From positions 1-60,360 of the IMG/VR virus record IMGVR_UViG_3300030943_000020: a stretch of 60,360 nucleotides of DNA. One strand, written 5' to 3'. The notes beneath the pieces were generated by a model. It made no database searches. It saw only the letters and a program-made list of their open reading frames with translations, and was not told where the DNA came from. The translations under genes and the position numbers were made by a program. Shown piece after piece: positions 29,408 to 37,759 of the stretch (its first letter is position 1; each line of letters begins with the position of its first letter). The DNA comes from a virus.

Positions 29408-29967
29408 GCCGTTGCCTTCATCGTTGCCTTCATGACCTTCTTGGTGACGTCCAACCAGTTCGTGGCGTCGTCATCGGTGTGGACCTTGCGCAGGAGATCA
29501 AGGCACTGGGCGAGCTTGTGGGAGACCAGCTCATCGAACTGCCGTTCCTCCCAGTTGGGAACCATTCTGGAGCACGCGACCTTGAGGGCTTCGGCCAAGT
29601 CCGCCGTGTTGACCACCGGCTTCTCCGACATCAGCGCATCCCACTGGTCCTGATAGTTCGGGGCGACGTAGCCGGTCTCCTCCAGCAGGGCTTCCGCCGC
29701 TGCCTCCTCGGGGATGTCCCGCTTGGTGGAGATGAGCTTGACCGGGTCGAAGTAGCCACACCCGGCGAAGCAGAAGGCGCTGTTGGATTCGGTGTAGATC
29801 CGCATCGACTTCGACATGCCGCCGTCTTGGTGGAAGATCTCACCGAAGGGGCAGTAGACCTTCATCGAGGCGGCGGCGTAGTCGCTGACGTTCATCCCGA
29901 TCATGTTGCACGCTGCGGTGATCGAGACCCGTTCGTTGGCAGTCTTGAGCAGCTCAGCTCGTTCCAC
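29404..29967 (-). CDS. Primase-type zinc finger protein
   Basis: 187 residues, GTG start at 29965-29967. A zinc site of the DnaG/CHC2 type can be read: VYCPFGEIFHQDGG, then NSAFCFAGCGYFDPVKLI, with Cys, His, Cys, Cys in the expected order. No TOPRIM catalytic domain follows, so it may act as the recognition half of a split primase with a partner encoded elsewhere. Helical C-terminus. Confidence 0.7.
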   Translation of the reverse strand: MERAELLKTANERVSITAACNMIGMNVSDYAAASMKVYCPFGEIFHQDGGMSKSMRIYTESNSAFCFAGCGYFDPVKLISTKRDIPEEAAAEALLEETGYVAPNYQDQWDALMSEKPVVNTADLAEALKVACSRMVPNWEERQFDELVSHKLAQCLDLLRKVHTDDDATNWLDVTKKVMKATMKATA

Positions 29968-30238
29968 GACTGCGCTTCCTCAGCTTGAAGAACATCCCGT
30001 ACGAGTAGTGGGTGTTCTCGGCATCGGTCTTGGCGATCCCGGGCCTGCGGACGAAGGTGCCTCCCCGGCGCAGGGACCACCAGAAGTTGCCCTGCTCGAT
30101 CACGGAACAGAGTCTCAGGCTCCAGAGAAGCCACATCATCTTGGTCCGGCTTACGGGGACGTCGATGTAGAGATGCCCATGACCCTCAGTGGTACTAGGC
30201 ACGAGCGACATCTGCTCGGTCATTTCGATGTAAATCAT
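29954..30238 (-). CDS. Hypothetical protein (94 aa)
   Basis: ATG at 30236-30238 with AGAGGTG upstream. Begins MIYIEMTEQMSLVPSTTEGH; aromatic middle (MMWLLWSLRLCSVIEQGNFW). It overlaps the HNH gene by 44 bases, which could mean the HNH gene was inserted or extended here. Function unknown. Confidence 0.55.
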   Translation of the reverse strand: MIYIEMTEQMSLVPSTTEGHGHLYIDVPVSRTKMMWLLWSLRLCSVIEQGNFWWSLRRGGTFVRRPGIAKTDAENTHYSYGMFFKLRKRSRGTS

Positions 30239-30854
30239 GAATCACCTCTTCCTCATAGAGATCCAAGATCTCCCTAGCCCACATGACTTTGTCGATGATC
30301 CGCTGGCCGGGGGGCTGCTGTGACGACCAGAGTTCCAAGTTTTCGATTCGATTGTCTGACTTCTGTCCGTTGAGATGGTGGACATTCTCTGGATCCCTGA
30401 GGGGCCTCCCGAGGTGCAGTTCCATGACTTCCCGGTGCTCCCAGACGTACTGGTACTTCCGGCGTGCGACCCACACCATCCGGTACACGTAGCCCTCATC
30501 GGACAACCTCCAGACCGTGCCGTCAGGAGACACTTTGAAGGTCCGATCCTCAGTCCGACTCTCTGCCTCACCCGGCTCCCCGGAGGCCCGTATCCGTGAA
30601 CGGTGTCTTGTGCAGAAATCACCACGGTATTTCGGGCGGTCGCATCCCACGACACGACAGGCTGTTCGGTGTACCTCACACCGCAGAACCCGGCCCTGTC
30701 GGTACTCAACGGGAGAGTCACACTCAGGGAAGTTGCAAAATCTCTGGGGGCGTTTCTTCCTGTTGAACTCACGCATGTAGTGGCCATGGCACCAGCCATT
30801 AGCTCGGACTGGATTCGGACACCCGGGCTCCAAACAACCTTCTCCACAGCTCAT
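30195..30854 (-). CDS. HNH endonuclease, probably homing type
   Basis: 219 residues, ATG at 30852-30854. The N-terminal third has repeated Cys/His clusters (CLEPGCPNPVRANGWCHGHY; CEVHRTACRVVGCDRPKYRG). The HNH core is YVWEHREVMELHLGRPL ... VHHLNGQKSDNRIENLELW. The gene overlaps both neighbours (56 and 44 bases). Typical of free-standing phage homing endonucleases. Confidence 0.8.
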   Translation of the reverse strand: MSCGEGCLEPGCPNPVRANGWCHGHYMREFNRKKRPQRFCNFPECDSPVEYRQGRVLRCEVHRTACRVVGCDRPKYRGDFCTRHRSRIRASGEPGEAESRTEDRTFKVSPDGTVWRLSDEGYVYRMVWVARRKYQYVWEHREVMELHLGRPLRDPENVHHLNGQKSDNRIENLELWSSQQPPGQRIIDKVMWAREILDLYEEEVIHDLHRNDRADVARA

Positions 30855-31155
30855 GCACCAAAAGTACCCCTACCTTGGTCCGTAGCCTAATACAGGAGTT
30901 GGGGTCTAACTGTTGGGGAACGGTGATGGCAAGGTAACGACGACCGTCGGAGCCGGAGATCACAGTGAAAGGGAAGTCGAGGTCGATGATCGGGGCGTGC
31001 AGGTCGGAGCCCAGCAGGTAGGACGACACCAGCTCACCGTCGGGGTCGATCTGCCGGTCTGCGGCCATGTCGTACCGGAGCAGGGAGAGGATCATCGGCT
31101 CGTCGACCACATTCAGCAGGTCGGCGTGCCAGTTGACCCTCTCCACGTCACGCAT
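30799..31155 (-). CDS. Hypothetical protein (118 aa), paralogue-like to 14881-15417
   Basis: ATG at 31153-31155 overlaps the stop of the small membrane gene. The HAPIIDLDFP motif matches HAPVLDLDIP of the 14881-15417 protein, and the following residues keep similar spacing, so the two genes probably share ancestry. Function unknown. The 3' end is overlapped by the HNH gene. Confidence 0.6.
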   Translation of the reverse strand: MRDVERVNWHADLLNVVDEPMILSLLRYDMAADRQIDPDGELVSSYLLGSDLHAPIIDLDFPFTVISGSDGRRYLAITVPQQLDPNSCIRLRTKVGVLLVHELWRRLFGARVSESSPS

Positions 31156-31276
31156 CCAGTCTCCAGATCTTCTTGGCCAACCACGTGACCGGCATGACGA
31201 TGAGGAGGTAGCTCATCCAGTAGAGGATGCTGAAGAAGGCCTCAAGGCCCCCCTCACCGTTGTCGTATTCGTCCAT
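31148..31276 (-). CDS. Small membrane protein (42 aa)
   Basis: ATG at 31274-31276, exactly 6 bases after the -10 TATCAA, so a leaderless mRNA is predicted. Acidic N-terminus (MDEYDNGEGGLEAF), one span (FSILYWMSYLLIVMPVTWL), basic end (AKKIWRLDA). It overlaps the next start by 8 bases. Function unknown. Confidence 0.6.
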   Translation of the reverse strand: MDEYDNGEGGLEAFFSILYWMSYLLIVMPVTWLAKKIWRLDA

Positions 31277-31281
31277 ACCTG

Positions 31282-31310
31282 TTGATACGCCTCAGGAACC
31301 TCAGACCGCG
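31282..31310 (-). promoter_or_regulatory. Second-class promoter (GGCG-TATCAA)
   Basis: Minus strand -35 CGCGGT (31305-31310), 17-base spacer ending GGCG, -10 TATCAA (31282-31287). The start codon geometry is identical to the MazG promoter. The -35 lies in the last codons of thyA. Confidence 0.65.
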
Positions 31311-32095
31311 ATTGGGGCCTTGATCCCCGGCTCGGGGTCATAGTCGAGGATCTCGATGTCGGCGAGGGTGAACTTGCCGATCTCCCGGACGTTGGGGTTG
31401 AGGTGGAGGATCGGCAGCTTCCTCGGGGTCCGGGACAGCTGGAGCTTCACCTGCTCGAAGTGGTTGGAGTAGATGTGGGTGTCCCCCAGCACGTGGATGA
31501 ACTCCCCGACCTCCAGCCCAACGCACTGGGCCACCATGTGGGTGAGCAGGGCGTAGCTGGCGATGTTGAACGGAACCCCGAGGAAGGTGTCGGCGGAGCG
31601 CTGGTACATCTGGCAGGAGAGCTTGTTGTTGGCCACGAAGAACTGGAACAGCAGGTGGCACGGCGGCAGGGCCATGTCCGGGACCTCAGCGGGGTTCCAC
31701 GCCGTGACGATGTGGCGGCGACCATTGGGGTTGGTCCTCAGCCCGTCGATCACCTGAGCGATCTGGTCGATGGTGCCACCCTTGCCGTTGGGCCACGAGC
31801 GCCACTGGGAGCCGTACACAGGACCGAGGTCACCATCGACGTCAGCCCACTGGTCCCAGATGTGGACGCCGTCGGCCTGAAGGCTGCGGACGTTGGTCTC
31901 ACCCCGCAGGAACCACAGCAGCTCGGCGATGATGCCCTTGGTGAAGAGCTTCTTGGTGGTCAGCAGGGGGAAGCCGTCGGCGAGGTCGAAGCGCATCTGG
32001 TAGCCGAACACCCCACGGGTACCGGTGCCGGTCCTGTCGCCACGATCCACTCCGGTGGTCATGATGTGGTCGAGCAGGTCGAGGTACTGCTGCAT
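31301..32095 (-). CDS. thyA: Thymidylate synthase
   Basis: 264 residues, the same length as the E. coli enzyme; ATG at 32093-32095. Clear ThyA motifs: [32 protein letters not shown], the catalytic cysteine in [30 protein letters not shown] and HIYSNHFEQ, ending in APIAV. It methylates dUMP to dTMP with methylenetetrahydrofolate and supplies thymidine for phage replication, next to the DnaB-like helicase gene. A near-perfect palindrome (32107-32118) lies just upstream. Confidence 0.95.
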   Translation of the reverse strand: MQQYLDLLDHIMTTGVDRGDRTGTGTRGVFGYQMRFDLADGFPLLTTKKLFTKGIIAELLWFLRGETNVRSLQADGVHIWDQWADVDGDLGPVYGSQWRSWPNGKGGTIDQIAQVIDGLRTNPNGRRHIVTAWNPAEVPDMALPPCHLLFQFFVANNKLSCQMYQRSADTFLGVPFNIASYALLTHMVAQCVGLEVGEFIHVLGDTHIYSNHFEQVKLQLSRTPRKLPILHLNPNVREIGKFTLADIEILDYDPEPGIKAPIAV

Positions 32096-32132
32096 TGGAT
32101 CTCCTTGTTTCGTGAAAGACGTGTGGACCTGC

Positions 32133-33599
32133 TCAGGCGATCAGGCTTTCCATGGTGCCGTCGGTGGAGTAGGAGAGACCTCCCCCGTTGATTGCCCCCA
32201 TCATCCGCTTGCTGCGGAAGTGACAGGTGGCGTAGTCGACCTCGACGATCATGCCGTTGGCCGTCTCGCCGTCCCGGTTCTTCAGGATCTGGAAGACGAC
32301 GTCGGCGTGCCGGTCGCTGTTGTCCGAGGGGGCCAGCAGGCTGATGATCACGTCGGAGGAGTTGGTCGCCTCCGCCGTTTCAGACAGCGCGGCGGACGTG
32401 TACTGCCCGAGGTTCTCTGCGGCCTCCCTAGCAGCTCTGGAGACCTGCCACGGGGATACGAAGGCCACTCCCCGCCCGTTGTCGAAGGCGACCGAGAGGA
32501 GCTTGGCGTTCTTCAGCACCTCGGCGTACTCCTCCCGGGCTGTGAGCCTGCGGCGCTCGGCGATCAGCAGCGCGAGGTAGTCAGCGATCACCAGCTTGAT
32601 GTTGAACTTCCGCTGGATCCGCAGCAGCCTCTGCTCGATGCTGGCGATGCCTGCCGCACGGGGGACCTGAGCGATGTAGATCTTGCCGTAGGCCGGGTTC
32701 TTGGCGAGGTCGTCGATCACCCGGGGCAGGATGACCTCCTGCTCCTCAGGTAAGGTGCCCGCCTTCAAGTCCCGGGTGTTAAGGCCCTCGGGTGTCTCGA
32801 AGATCGGCAGCTTGGAGTGGCGGGCGATGAGCTTGCGACGGATCTGGGGACGCAAGGTCTCGGTGGTCAGGAAGACCACGTTCTGTCCCTGCTCCACGGC
32901 AGCACTCCATGCCAGCTGGACGCACAGGGAGGACTTGCCGTCGCTGGAGTAGCCCGCGAGCAGTGTCAGCTCTCCCGGCTGGAGCCCACCGATCTTGCGG
33001 TCCAACTCTTCGATGCCGAACCCGATGCCAGTGGAGACTCCCTTGAGCCGGGCGTTCTTCCGGTCGGTGTAGTCGTTCTTCATCTCCATGGCCTCGTCGG
33101 CGAGGTCACCCTCGGGGGCGTCCTGCCGGACAAGCTCACGATCTATTTCCTGAAACGCCTCAAGGAGACGTGCACGAGCATCGTGGTGGCCCTGATAGGT
33201 CTGGTTGTCGATGGTCTTGCCCCTGCGCAGGATCTCCATGGCCTCGGCCAGAGCCTCGCCGGTCGTCTTGTCGGCAGCCTGCTCACGCAGCTGCTGGACC
33301 GACCACGCGAACTCAGAATCTTCAGTGGTGGTCTCCGCGAGCAGCTGGTAGGTCTCGATGAACAGCTGGGCCTTGCCGGGCTCCACACGCCCACGCAGGT
33401 TGTCGTCGAGGTACTTCAGGGGCATGACCGCGCCCCCGGTGTAGTCGGAGAACCGCTGGAGCATGGTGAAGAGGTCGGCGTGGACCTTCTCCGGGAAGTG
33501 CAGGGGAGTCAGGTGCTGGACAGCCTTCTCCAGCAGGTCGCGCCTCCCAGCCAAGATGGCCGAGAGGACGATCTGGGAGTGTTCACTCGCAGATGCCAA
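32133..33599 (-). CDS. DnaB-like replicative helicase
   Basis: 488 residues. TTG start at 33597-33599, chosen because GGAGAG lies five bases upstream and the frame overlaps the previous gene by 17 bases. A helical N-terminal domain (residues 1-160) precedes a RecA-type ATPase with Walker [10 protein letters not shown] (216-224), then [27 protein letters not shown] (Walker B) and [13 protein letters not shown]. The C-terminal arginine-finger region is present ([20 protein letters not shown]). It unwinds DNA ahead of the phage polymerase. Confidence 0.85.
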   Translation of the reverse strand: MASASEHSQIVLSAILAGRRDLLEKAVQHLTPLHFPEKVHADLFTMLQRFSDYTGGAVMPLKYLDDNLRGRVEPGKAQLFIETYQLLAETTTEDSEFAWSVQQLREQAADKTTGEALAEAMEILRRGKTIDNQTYQGHHDARARLLEAFQEIDRELVRQDAPEGDLADEAMEMKNDYTDRKNARLKGVSTGIGFGIEELDRKIGGLQPGELTLLAGYSSDGKSSLCVQLAWSAAVEQGQNVVFLTTETLRPQIRRKLIARHSKLPIFETPEGLNTRDLKAGTLPEEQEVILPRVIDDLAKNPAYGKIYIAQVPRAAGIASIEQRLLRIQRKFNIKLVIADYLALLIAERRRLTAREEYAEVLKNAKLLSVAFDNGRGVAFVSPWQVSRAAREAAENLGQYTSAALSETAEATNSSDVIISLLAPSDNSDRHADVVFQILKNRDGETANGMIVEVDYATCHFRSKRMMGAINGGGLSYSTDGTMESLIA

Positions 33600-33831
33600 C
33601 GGACTCTCCGAGCGTGAAGGCGCGCATGGGTTCGTCGGTGGTGCCCAGCATGATCTCTCCGGAGGAGAACTCAATCCGGTACAGCGGGCCGACCTTCTTT
33701 GCGAGCACGACCAGTCCCTTGTCCTGCACAATGTCGTCGACAGACAGGAAGCGGGCCTTGGTCTGCACCCAGCGCCTGCCGGTGTGGTTGATCTCCACGG
33801 AGGGCCGGGAGAAGGGCTTGGGGATGCTCAC
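33583..33831 (-). CDS. Hypothetical protein (82 aa)
   Basis: GTG at 33829-33831. Compact beta-rich protein (VEINHTGRRWVQTKARFLSV; YRIEFSSGEIMLGTT). It precedes and overlaps the helicase gene, so it may be coupled to it. No family recognised. Confidence 0.6.
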   Translation of the reverse strand: MSIPKPFSRPSVEINHTGRRWVQTKARFLSVDDIVQDKGLVVLAKKVGPLYRIEFSSGEIMLGTTDEPMRAFTLGESVGICE

Positions 33832-33832
33832 G

Positions 33833-34027
33833 TCAGTTCTCCTCGGGCGCTGGCCCGGTCAGTGTGGAGTAGTCGAGCAGGCAAGCGCCGTACCCGAGGT
33901 CGAAGGCATCGTCGGGAGTCATGCCGGTCAGCTGCTTCCGGTTGGGGTCAGCCTTCATGGCTGTGTGCAGGGTGTGCATCTGGATGACGGCCTCATCAGG
34001 GGACAGGCCGAACAGGGGACTGGTCAT
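33833..34027 (-). CDS. Hypothetical protein (64 aa)
   Basis: ATG at 34025-34027 with AAGGAG upstream. MTSPLFGLSPDEAVIQMHTL then LTGMTPDDAFDLGYGACLLD; helical and acidic. It is the first gene after the second-class promoter 34051-34079. Function unknown. Confidence 0.65.
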   Translation of the reverse strand: MTSPLFGLSPDEAVIQMHTLHTAMKADPNRKQLTGMTPDDAFDLGYGACLLDYSTLTGPAPEEN

Positions 34028-34050
34028 GGGACTCCTTCTTGCTTCACTTA

Positions 34051-34079
34051 TTGCTACGCCCGAGAAGGGCCGAAACGCA
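34051..34079 (-). promoter_or_regulatory. Second-class promoter (GGCG-TAGCAA)
   Basis: Minus strand -35 TGCGTT (34074-34079), 17-base spacer ending GGCG, -10 TAGCAA (34051-34056). The -35 is identical to that at 16027-16032. It drives the 34027-31301 genes, including the helicase and thyA. Confidence 0.65.
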
Positions 34080-34085
34080 CCTCGG

Positions 34086-34811
34086 TCAGGACTTCGCTGC
34101 CTGAACCATGGCGGTGTGGATGAGCAGGATCTGCTCTTGGTGGACGACCTTGACCCTCGACACGCTGGAGCCCAGCTCTGCGGCGATCTGGGGGAAGCTG
34201 TGGCCCATGTAGTACCGCAGGACGATGACCGACTTCTCGAAGGACGCCATGCCGTTGACAACCTCTACAGCGGCCTCCTGAAGCATGTGGGCGGCGACCG
34301 ACCCTTCCGTACCACCCTGAGCTGCCGGGGCCGTGCTGCCTCGGTCAGCGTCTCCTGTGAGGTCATCCAGCGACACGGGGGGACACTCCACAGCGTGGAC
34401 GATGGCACGGACCCGGGCGACGTCGATCCCGAGAACCTCAGCGGTCTCCTCCGCGCTTCTGCCGGGGGCCTGCTCCTGAATGTCCTTGTAGATGGTGCGC
34501 TGCCTGCGTGGGACGTGGTCCAGCTGGCGCATCCAGTCCTGAATGGCTCCCCCAATCCGGCGCTTGGCGTACTGGCCGAAGGTGAGGGAGACGGGGGGAA
34601 GCTCGATGTCCGGATTGTTCTCGGGGACGACGTCGGGCTTGTACCTCTGAGCTGCGGTCACCAGTCCCTGATAGGCGATGGCGACGATGTCGTCACGATC
34701 CACTTCCGATGCGACTCGTTTCCAGAAAGACATGGCGATGCTCTGGGCAAGGCCCACGTGTGTCTCCACCAAGTCCTGCTGGGCCGGGGTGAGGGGGGTG
34801 TCTATGGACAT
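34086..34811 (-). CDS. Sigma70-family sigma factor
   Basis: 241 residues, ATG at 34809-34811. Region 2 is clear (VGLAQSIAMSFWKRV; DIVAIAYQGLVTAAQRYKP; FGQYAKRRIGGAIQDWMRQL), region 3 has VPRRQRTIYKDIQ and AEETAEVLGIDVARVRAIV, and region 4 is MGHSFPQIAAELGSSVSRVK. This is the layout of FliA/SigB-type factors (region 2-3-4, no region 1.1). It is the best candidate to recognise the second promoter class, or late promoters outside this window. Confidence 0.85.
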   Translation of the reverse strand: MSIDTPLTPAQQDLVETHVGLAQSIAMSFWKRVASEVDRDDIVAIAYQGLVTAAQRYKPDVVPENNPDIELPPVSLTFGQYAKRRIGGAIQDWMRQLDHVPRRQRTIYKDIQEQAPGRSAEETAEVLGIDVARVRAIVHAVECPPVSLDDLTGDADRGSTAPAAQGGTEGSVAAHMLQEAAVEVVNGMASFEKSVIVLRYYMGHSFPQIAAELGSSVSRVKVVHQEQILLIHTAMVQAAKS

Positions 34812-34816
34812 GGGGT

Positions 34817-37570
34817 TCAGCCACCGATCAACTGTAGAAGGGCGAGGGGGGAGAGTGCGTTGAACAGCTCAGAACTCTCATCCCAGATGTGTGCTGCCAG
34901 AGCAGCCTCGCGCTCCAGCAATGGCATGTACTTCTCCTCCTGAGTATTCACCGTCAGGAGGTTGTGCACATAGACATGCTGGAACGCAGAACCATCACGC
35001 CGGATGCGGCCAGCAAGCTGCTCCATCCGGCTTGGGTTGAGAATCGTGTCGATGTTGACGAGGTGGCGGGAGACCTGAAGGTTCAGGGACTGCTCGATGG
35101 CCTTGGTGCCGATCAGCACCTTGCACCTCGGGTCGGTCCAGAAACGCTCCTGTGATGCCGCGCGCTTGGTCTTGTCCGCCTCCTGCCCCCAGACGGTCAC
35201 GAAGCCCATACCCTCCTCACGCAGCCGCAGCTGGAGGGCCCTGACGGTGTTCTTCAGGTTGGCGAAGATGACGACCTTCTCCCCGTCCTCACTGAGCCCT
35301 CCCTCGGTGAGCTGATTGACCACCCAGTCGAGCTTGACGCTGGTCCCGGGGCCGTCCTCTTCCCCGAGTGCTGCGAGCCCTGCACAGATGGCCGCACCGT
35401 AGTGGAGCTTGGCCAGCGCGTTGGGGCGCTTCACCTGCGTGCCCTCCTCGCGGATGATCTTCAGCACGCCCTTGCGCAGCTCGGTGTACTTGGCCCGCTG
35501 TGCCGGGTAGAGGTCGAGCATGACGTCGTTGGGAATGATCGTGGGCAGGTCGACGTCGTCGAGGTCGGCGGCGGTGCGGCGGAGCACGAGCGGGGCGATC
35601 CGGGCCTTGACCGTGCCGAGATCCCGATAGCCGACCACGACCTCCTTGCGTACGTCCTTGCCTGACTTCCGGTCGTACTCGGTGATGGTGGCCTTGCGCA
35701 CGTGGCGGTGGATGAAGGAGTCCATGCTGCCGAGCACCCGGCTACCCCCGAGGCCGTCCAGCACGGCGTGCAGCTCGGGCAGGCGCTTCTGGAGGGGGGT
35801 GCCGGTCATGATGACGTAGCGGTCGGTGCCGGGACGCAGGCCCTCGATGCCCCGGGCCCCCATCCGGTCCAGCACGTAGGAGGTCTCGGTGGTGGGGTTG
35901 CGGAGGGCGTCGATGTCGTCGGTGAGGAAGAGGGACAGGTCGAAGTTCTCCAGCAGCTGGTAGTCGTTGCGGAGCATCTCCGGCCCGATCAGGAGCACCT
36001 GCCACGGCTGGAGGTAGAACTGGGTGCGCTGCTTGCGAGTGCCCTCGGAGACGAGGACGTTCAGGCTGGGCATCATCCGGAGCAGCTCGGTGCGCCACTG
36101 GTGGAGGGCCGGGGAGCGGGGGACGATGATGACCCTGCCCTTGCCGCCGTGGGCGTCGGAGCGGTCACGGAAGAGGGACAGCTCACCTGTCTCCACCAGC
36201 ATGGCGATCAGTCCGCCAGCCTCGGTGGTCTTACCACTGTTGTGGGTCACGATGAAATCGTCGGTGATGTAGAGGTGACTCTCGGAAGCGACCCTGATGC
36301 AACGGACCTCCTGCTCTCCCTGAGGCGTGATGGAGACGATGCCCCGGGTGGGCTCGTACTTGGTTGCCGGGGTGTGGCGTGCTGCCTTCCGGGCCAACCG
36401 GAAGGGGTTGATCGTGGACGGCAGAGCAATGTGGAAGCGATGGAACAGCTGACCCGTCCGGACCTCACCCTTGTAGGTGAACGTCGGGATCTTCTCAGTC
36501 CGGCTGAAGGTTCCACCCAGCGAGTTGACCAAGAAGGCCATGTCGTCGGCCAGCCCGGGAGAGACGGTTCCCCACTCGACGGTCGACTCCCCATAAGCCG
36601 CGCCATCGGTGTCCAGCAGTCCCTGCATGAGGGCGATGCGGTTGGCTGCTGAGGTGAGTAGATACTCCCAAGGCACCCGCTTGGATTCGGCGGAGGACAA
36701 GGTCAGCCGATTGCTGAGAAGAGGCTTCAGACCACGAAGCCGGAAGTCCGCGCTGTACTCAACTCCCTTGGCGCTGACCAGTATCGGCGTGACTCCATCA
36801 GGAAGCGTGAGGTTCTCGACGATCTCCTTGTCGGTGCTAAGCATGATCGAGCCACCGTCGTAGCCATCCCCGAGCAGGACGCCAACTGTGTATGGATCCA
36901 GCTCCAGTGGTTCCCCTCCCGTCAACTCGACCGGCACAGTCAGAGGGATGTACCAGCGGTGGTTGCCGTTGGAGTAGTCGAGCCCAGCGTCGAGAAGTTC
37001 CTGCGTGGTCTTGACCAGCGGAGAACGCCCGTGATGCTTGCGATCAGGAGTGGTGACCTGCCACAGGTGGGTGTCGGCAGCCTCCGTCACGGACCCGTCG
37101 GTGAAGGTGATCTCATACACGGGTCGGACGCCCTGAGGAATGATCTCCTCGACAGTGGTCCAGCCTCCGGTGGTGGGGTCGACAACCTTGTCACCTGCGC
37201 TCAGGTCACGCAGGCGTTCGTAACCGGTAGGAGTGAGCACGCTGGCATTCAGCGGCTGAGGGCCCATGGTGTCCGCCAGCAGTGCATGTTTCTTGAAATA
37301 GAGCCACGCCACACCGATGTGCTGGTGCCTGCGGAAGTGGATCCCACAGTCCCGGCAGCCGGGCTTGGGCCGGTCGTAGACGGTGTGGGTCTTGACCTCG
37401 CCGTCGGTGTCGCGGATCTCCTCGACCCACCCACGTGCGTGGATGCGGCACAGGTCGTAGTTCCACACCTTCAGGGGTGGGAGCTTCCAGTTCGCGGACT
37501 GGTGGATCCTCCACGCGAGCTGCTCACGGCGAGCATCGGTGAAGTTGCGGACGTCAAAGTTCAGTGGCAA
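34817..37570 (-). CDS. SNF2-like DNA helicase interrupted by a class 3 intein
   Basis: 917 residues before splicing (576 after). TTG start at 37568-37570 with TTAGGAGG upstream. A zinc-like N-terminus (CRDCGIHFRRH) precedes Walker A, which is split: ADTMG (99-103), the intein, then SGKTTEAGG (445-453). Motif II is FLTDDIDAL; motif VI is MEQLAGRIRRDGSAF. The helicase probably remodels replication or recombination intermediates. A near-perfect palindrome (37288-37299) lies inside the 5' part. It follows promoter 37590-37618. Confidence 0.9.
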   Translation of the reverse strand: MPLNFDVRNFTDARREQLAWRIHQSANWKLPPLKVWNYDLCRIHARGWVEEIRDTDGEVKTHTVYDRPKPGCRDCGIHFRRHQHIGVAWLYFKKHALLADTMGPQPLNASVLTPTGYERLRDLSAGDKVVDPTTGGWTTVEEIIPQGVRPVYEITFTDGSVTEAADTHLWQVTTPDRKHHGRSPLVKTTQELLDAGLDYSNGNHRWYIPLTVPVELTGGEPLELDPYTVGVLLGDGYDGGSIMLSTDKEIVENLTLPDGVTPILVSAKGVEYSADFRLRGLKPLLSNRLTLSSAESKRVPWEYLLTSAANRIALMQGLLDTDGAAYGESTVEWGTVSPGLADDMAFLVNSLGGTFSRTEKIPTFTYKGEVRTGQLFHRFHIALPSTINPFRLARKAARHTPATKYEPTRGIVSITPQGEQEVRCIRVASESHLYITDDFIVTHNSGKTTEAGGLIAMLVETGELSLFRDRSDAHGGKGRVIIVPRSPALHQWRTELLRMMPSLNVLVSEGTRKQRTQFYLQPWQVLLIGPEMLRNDYQLLENFDLSLFLTDDIDALRNPTTETSYVLDRMGARGIEGLRPGTDRYVIMTGTPLQKRLPELHAVLDGLGGSRVLGSMDSFIHRHVRKATITEYDRKSGKDVRKEVVVGYRDLGTVKARIAPLVLRRTAADLDDVDLPTIIPNDVMLDLYPAQRAKYTELRKGVLKIIREEGTQVKRPNALAKLHYGAAICAGLAALGEEDGPGTSVKLDWVVNQLTEGGLSEDGEKVVIFANLKNTVRALQLRLREEGMGFVTVWGQEADKTKRAASQERFWTDPRCKVLIGTKAIEQSLNLQVSRHLVNIDTILNPSRMEQLAGRIRRDGSAFQHVYVHNLLTVNTQEEKYMPLLEREAALAAHIWDESSELFNALSPLALLQLIGG
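36239..37261 (-). mobile_element. Class 3 intein with LAGLIDADG endonuclease
   Basis: 341 residues (104-444 of the precursor) inserted exactly in Walker A. It starts with Pro, not Cys or Ser (PQPLNASVLTPTGYERL), and ends IVTHN before Ser. The class 3 triad can be read: Trp67 in ADTHLW (block B), Cys321 in VRCIRVASESHLY (block F) and Thr339 in VTHN (block G). Two LAGLIDADG motifs (VGVLLGDGYDGG and LMQGLLDTDGAA) show a homing endonuclease that looks intact. Confidence 0.9.
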
Positions 37571-37589
37571 GGGGTGATCCTCCTAACCC

Positions 37590-37618
37590 CTTATACGCCG
37601 CTGAACTCCAACTCTTCA
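37590..37618 (-). promoter_or_regulatory. Second-class promoter (GGCG-TATAAG) for the helicase gene
   Basis: Minus strand -10 TATAAG (37590-37595) preceded by GGCG, 17-base spacer, TGAAGA (37613-37618) as a weak -35. The stop codon TAA of the small 37591-37752 gene is part of the -10. Confidence 0.5.
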
Positions 37619-37752
37619 GCTCTGGCCTCCGCTGATACCTGCTGTGCACTCCCGGCTGTGGCCATCTCAATGGCGTACGAGGGGTCCGAGAGGAAAGCTG
37701 AAACAGCAGCAGCCCACACGGGGCGAAGGCGTTCGAGCAAGGACTCTGGCAC
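37591..37752 (-). CDS. Small hypothetical protein (53 aa)
   Basis: GTG at 37750-37752, TAA at 37591-37593. The peptide is regular and helical (VPESLLERLRPVWAAAVSAF then LSDPSYAIEMATAG and an acidic end). An extended -10 (TGATACAAT) lies 7 bases upstream, so it may be leaderless. Function unknown. Confidence 0.55.
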   Translation of the reverse strand: MPESLLERLRPVWAAAVSAFLSDPSYAIEMATAGSAQQVSAEARAEELEFSGV

Positions 37753-37759
37753 GGAAGGG

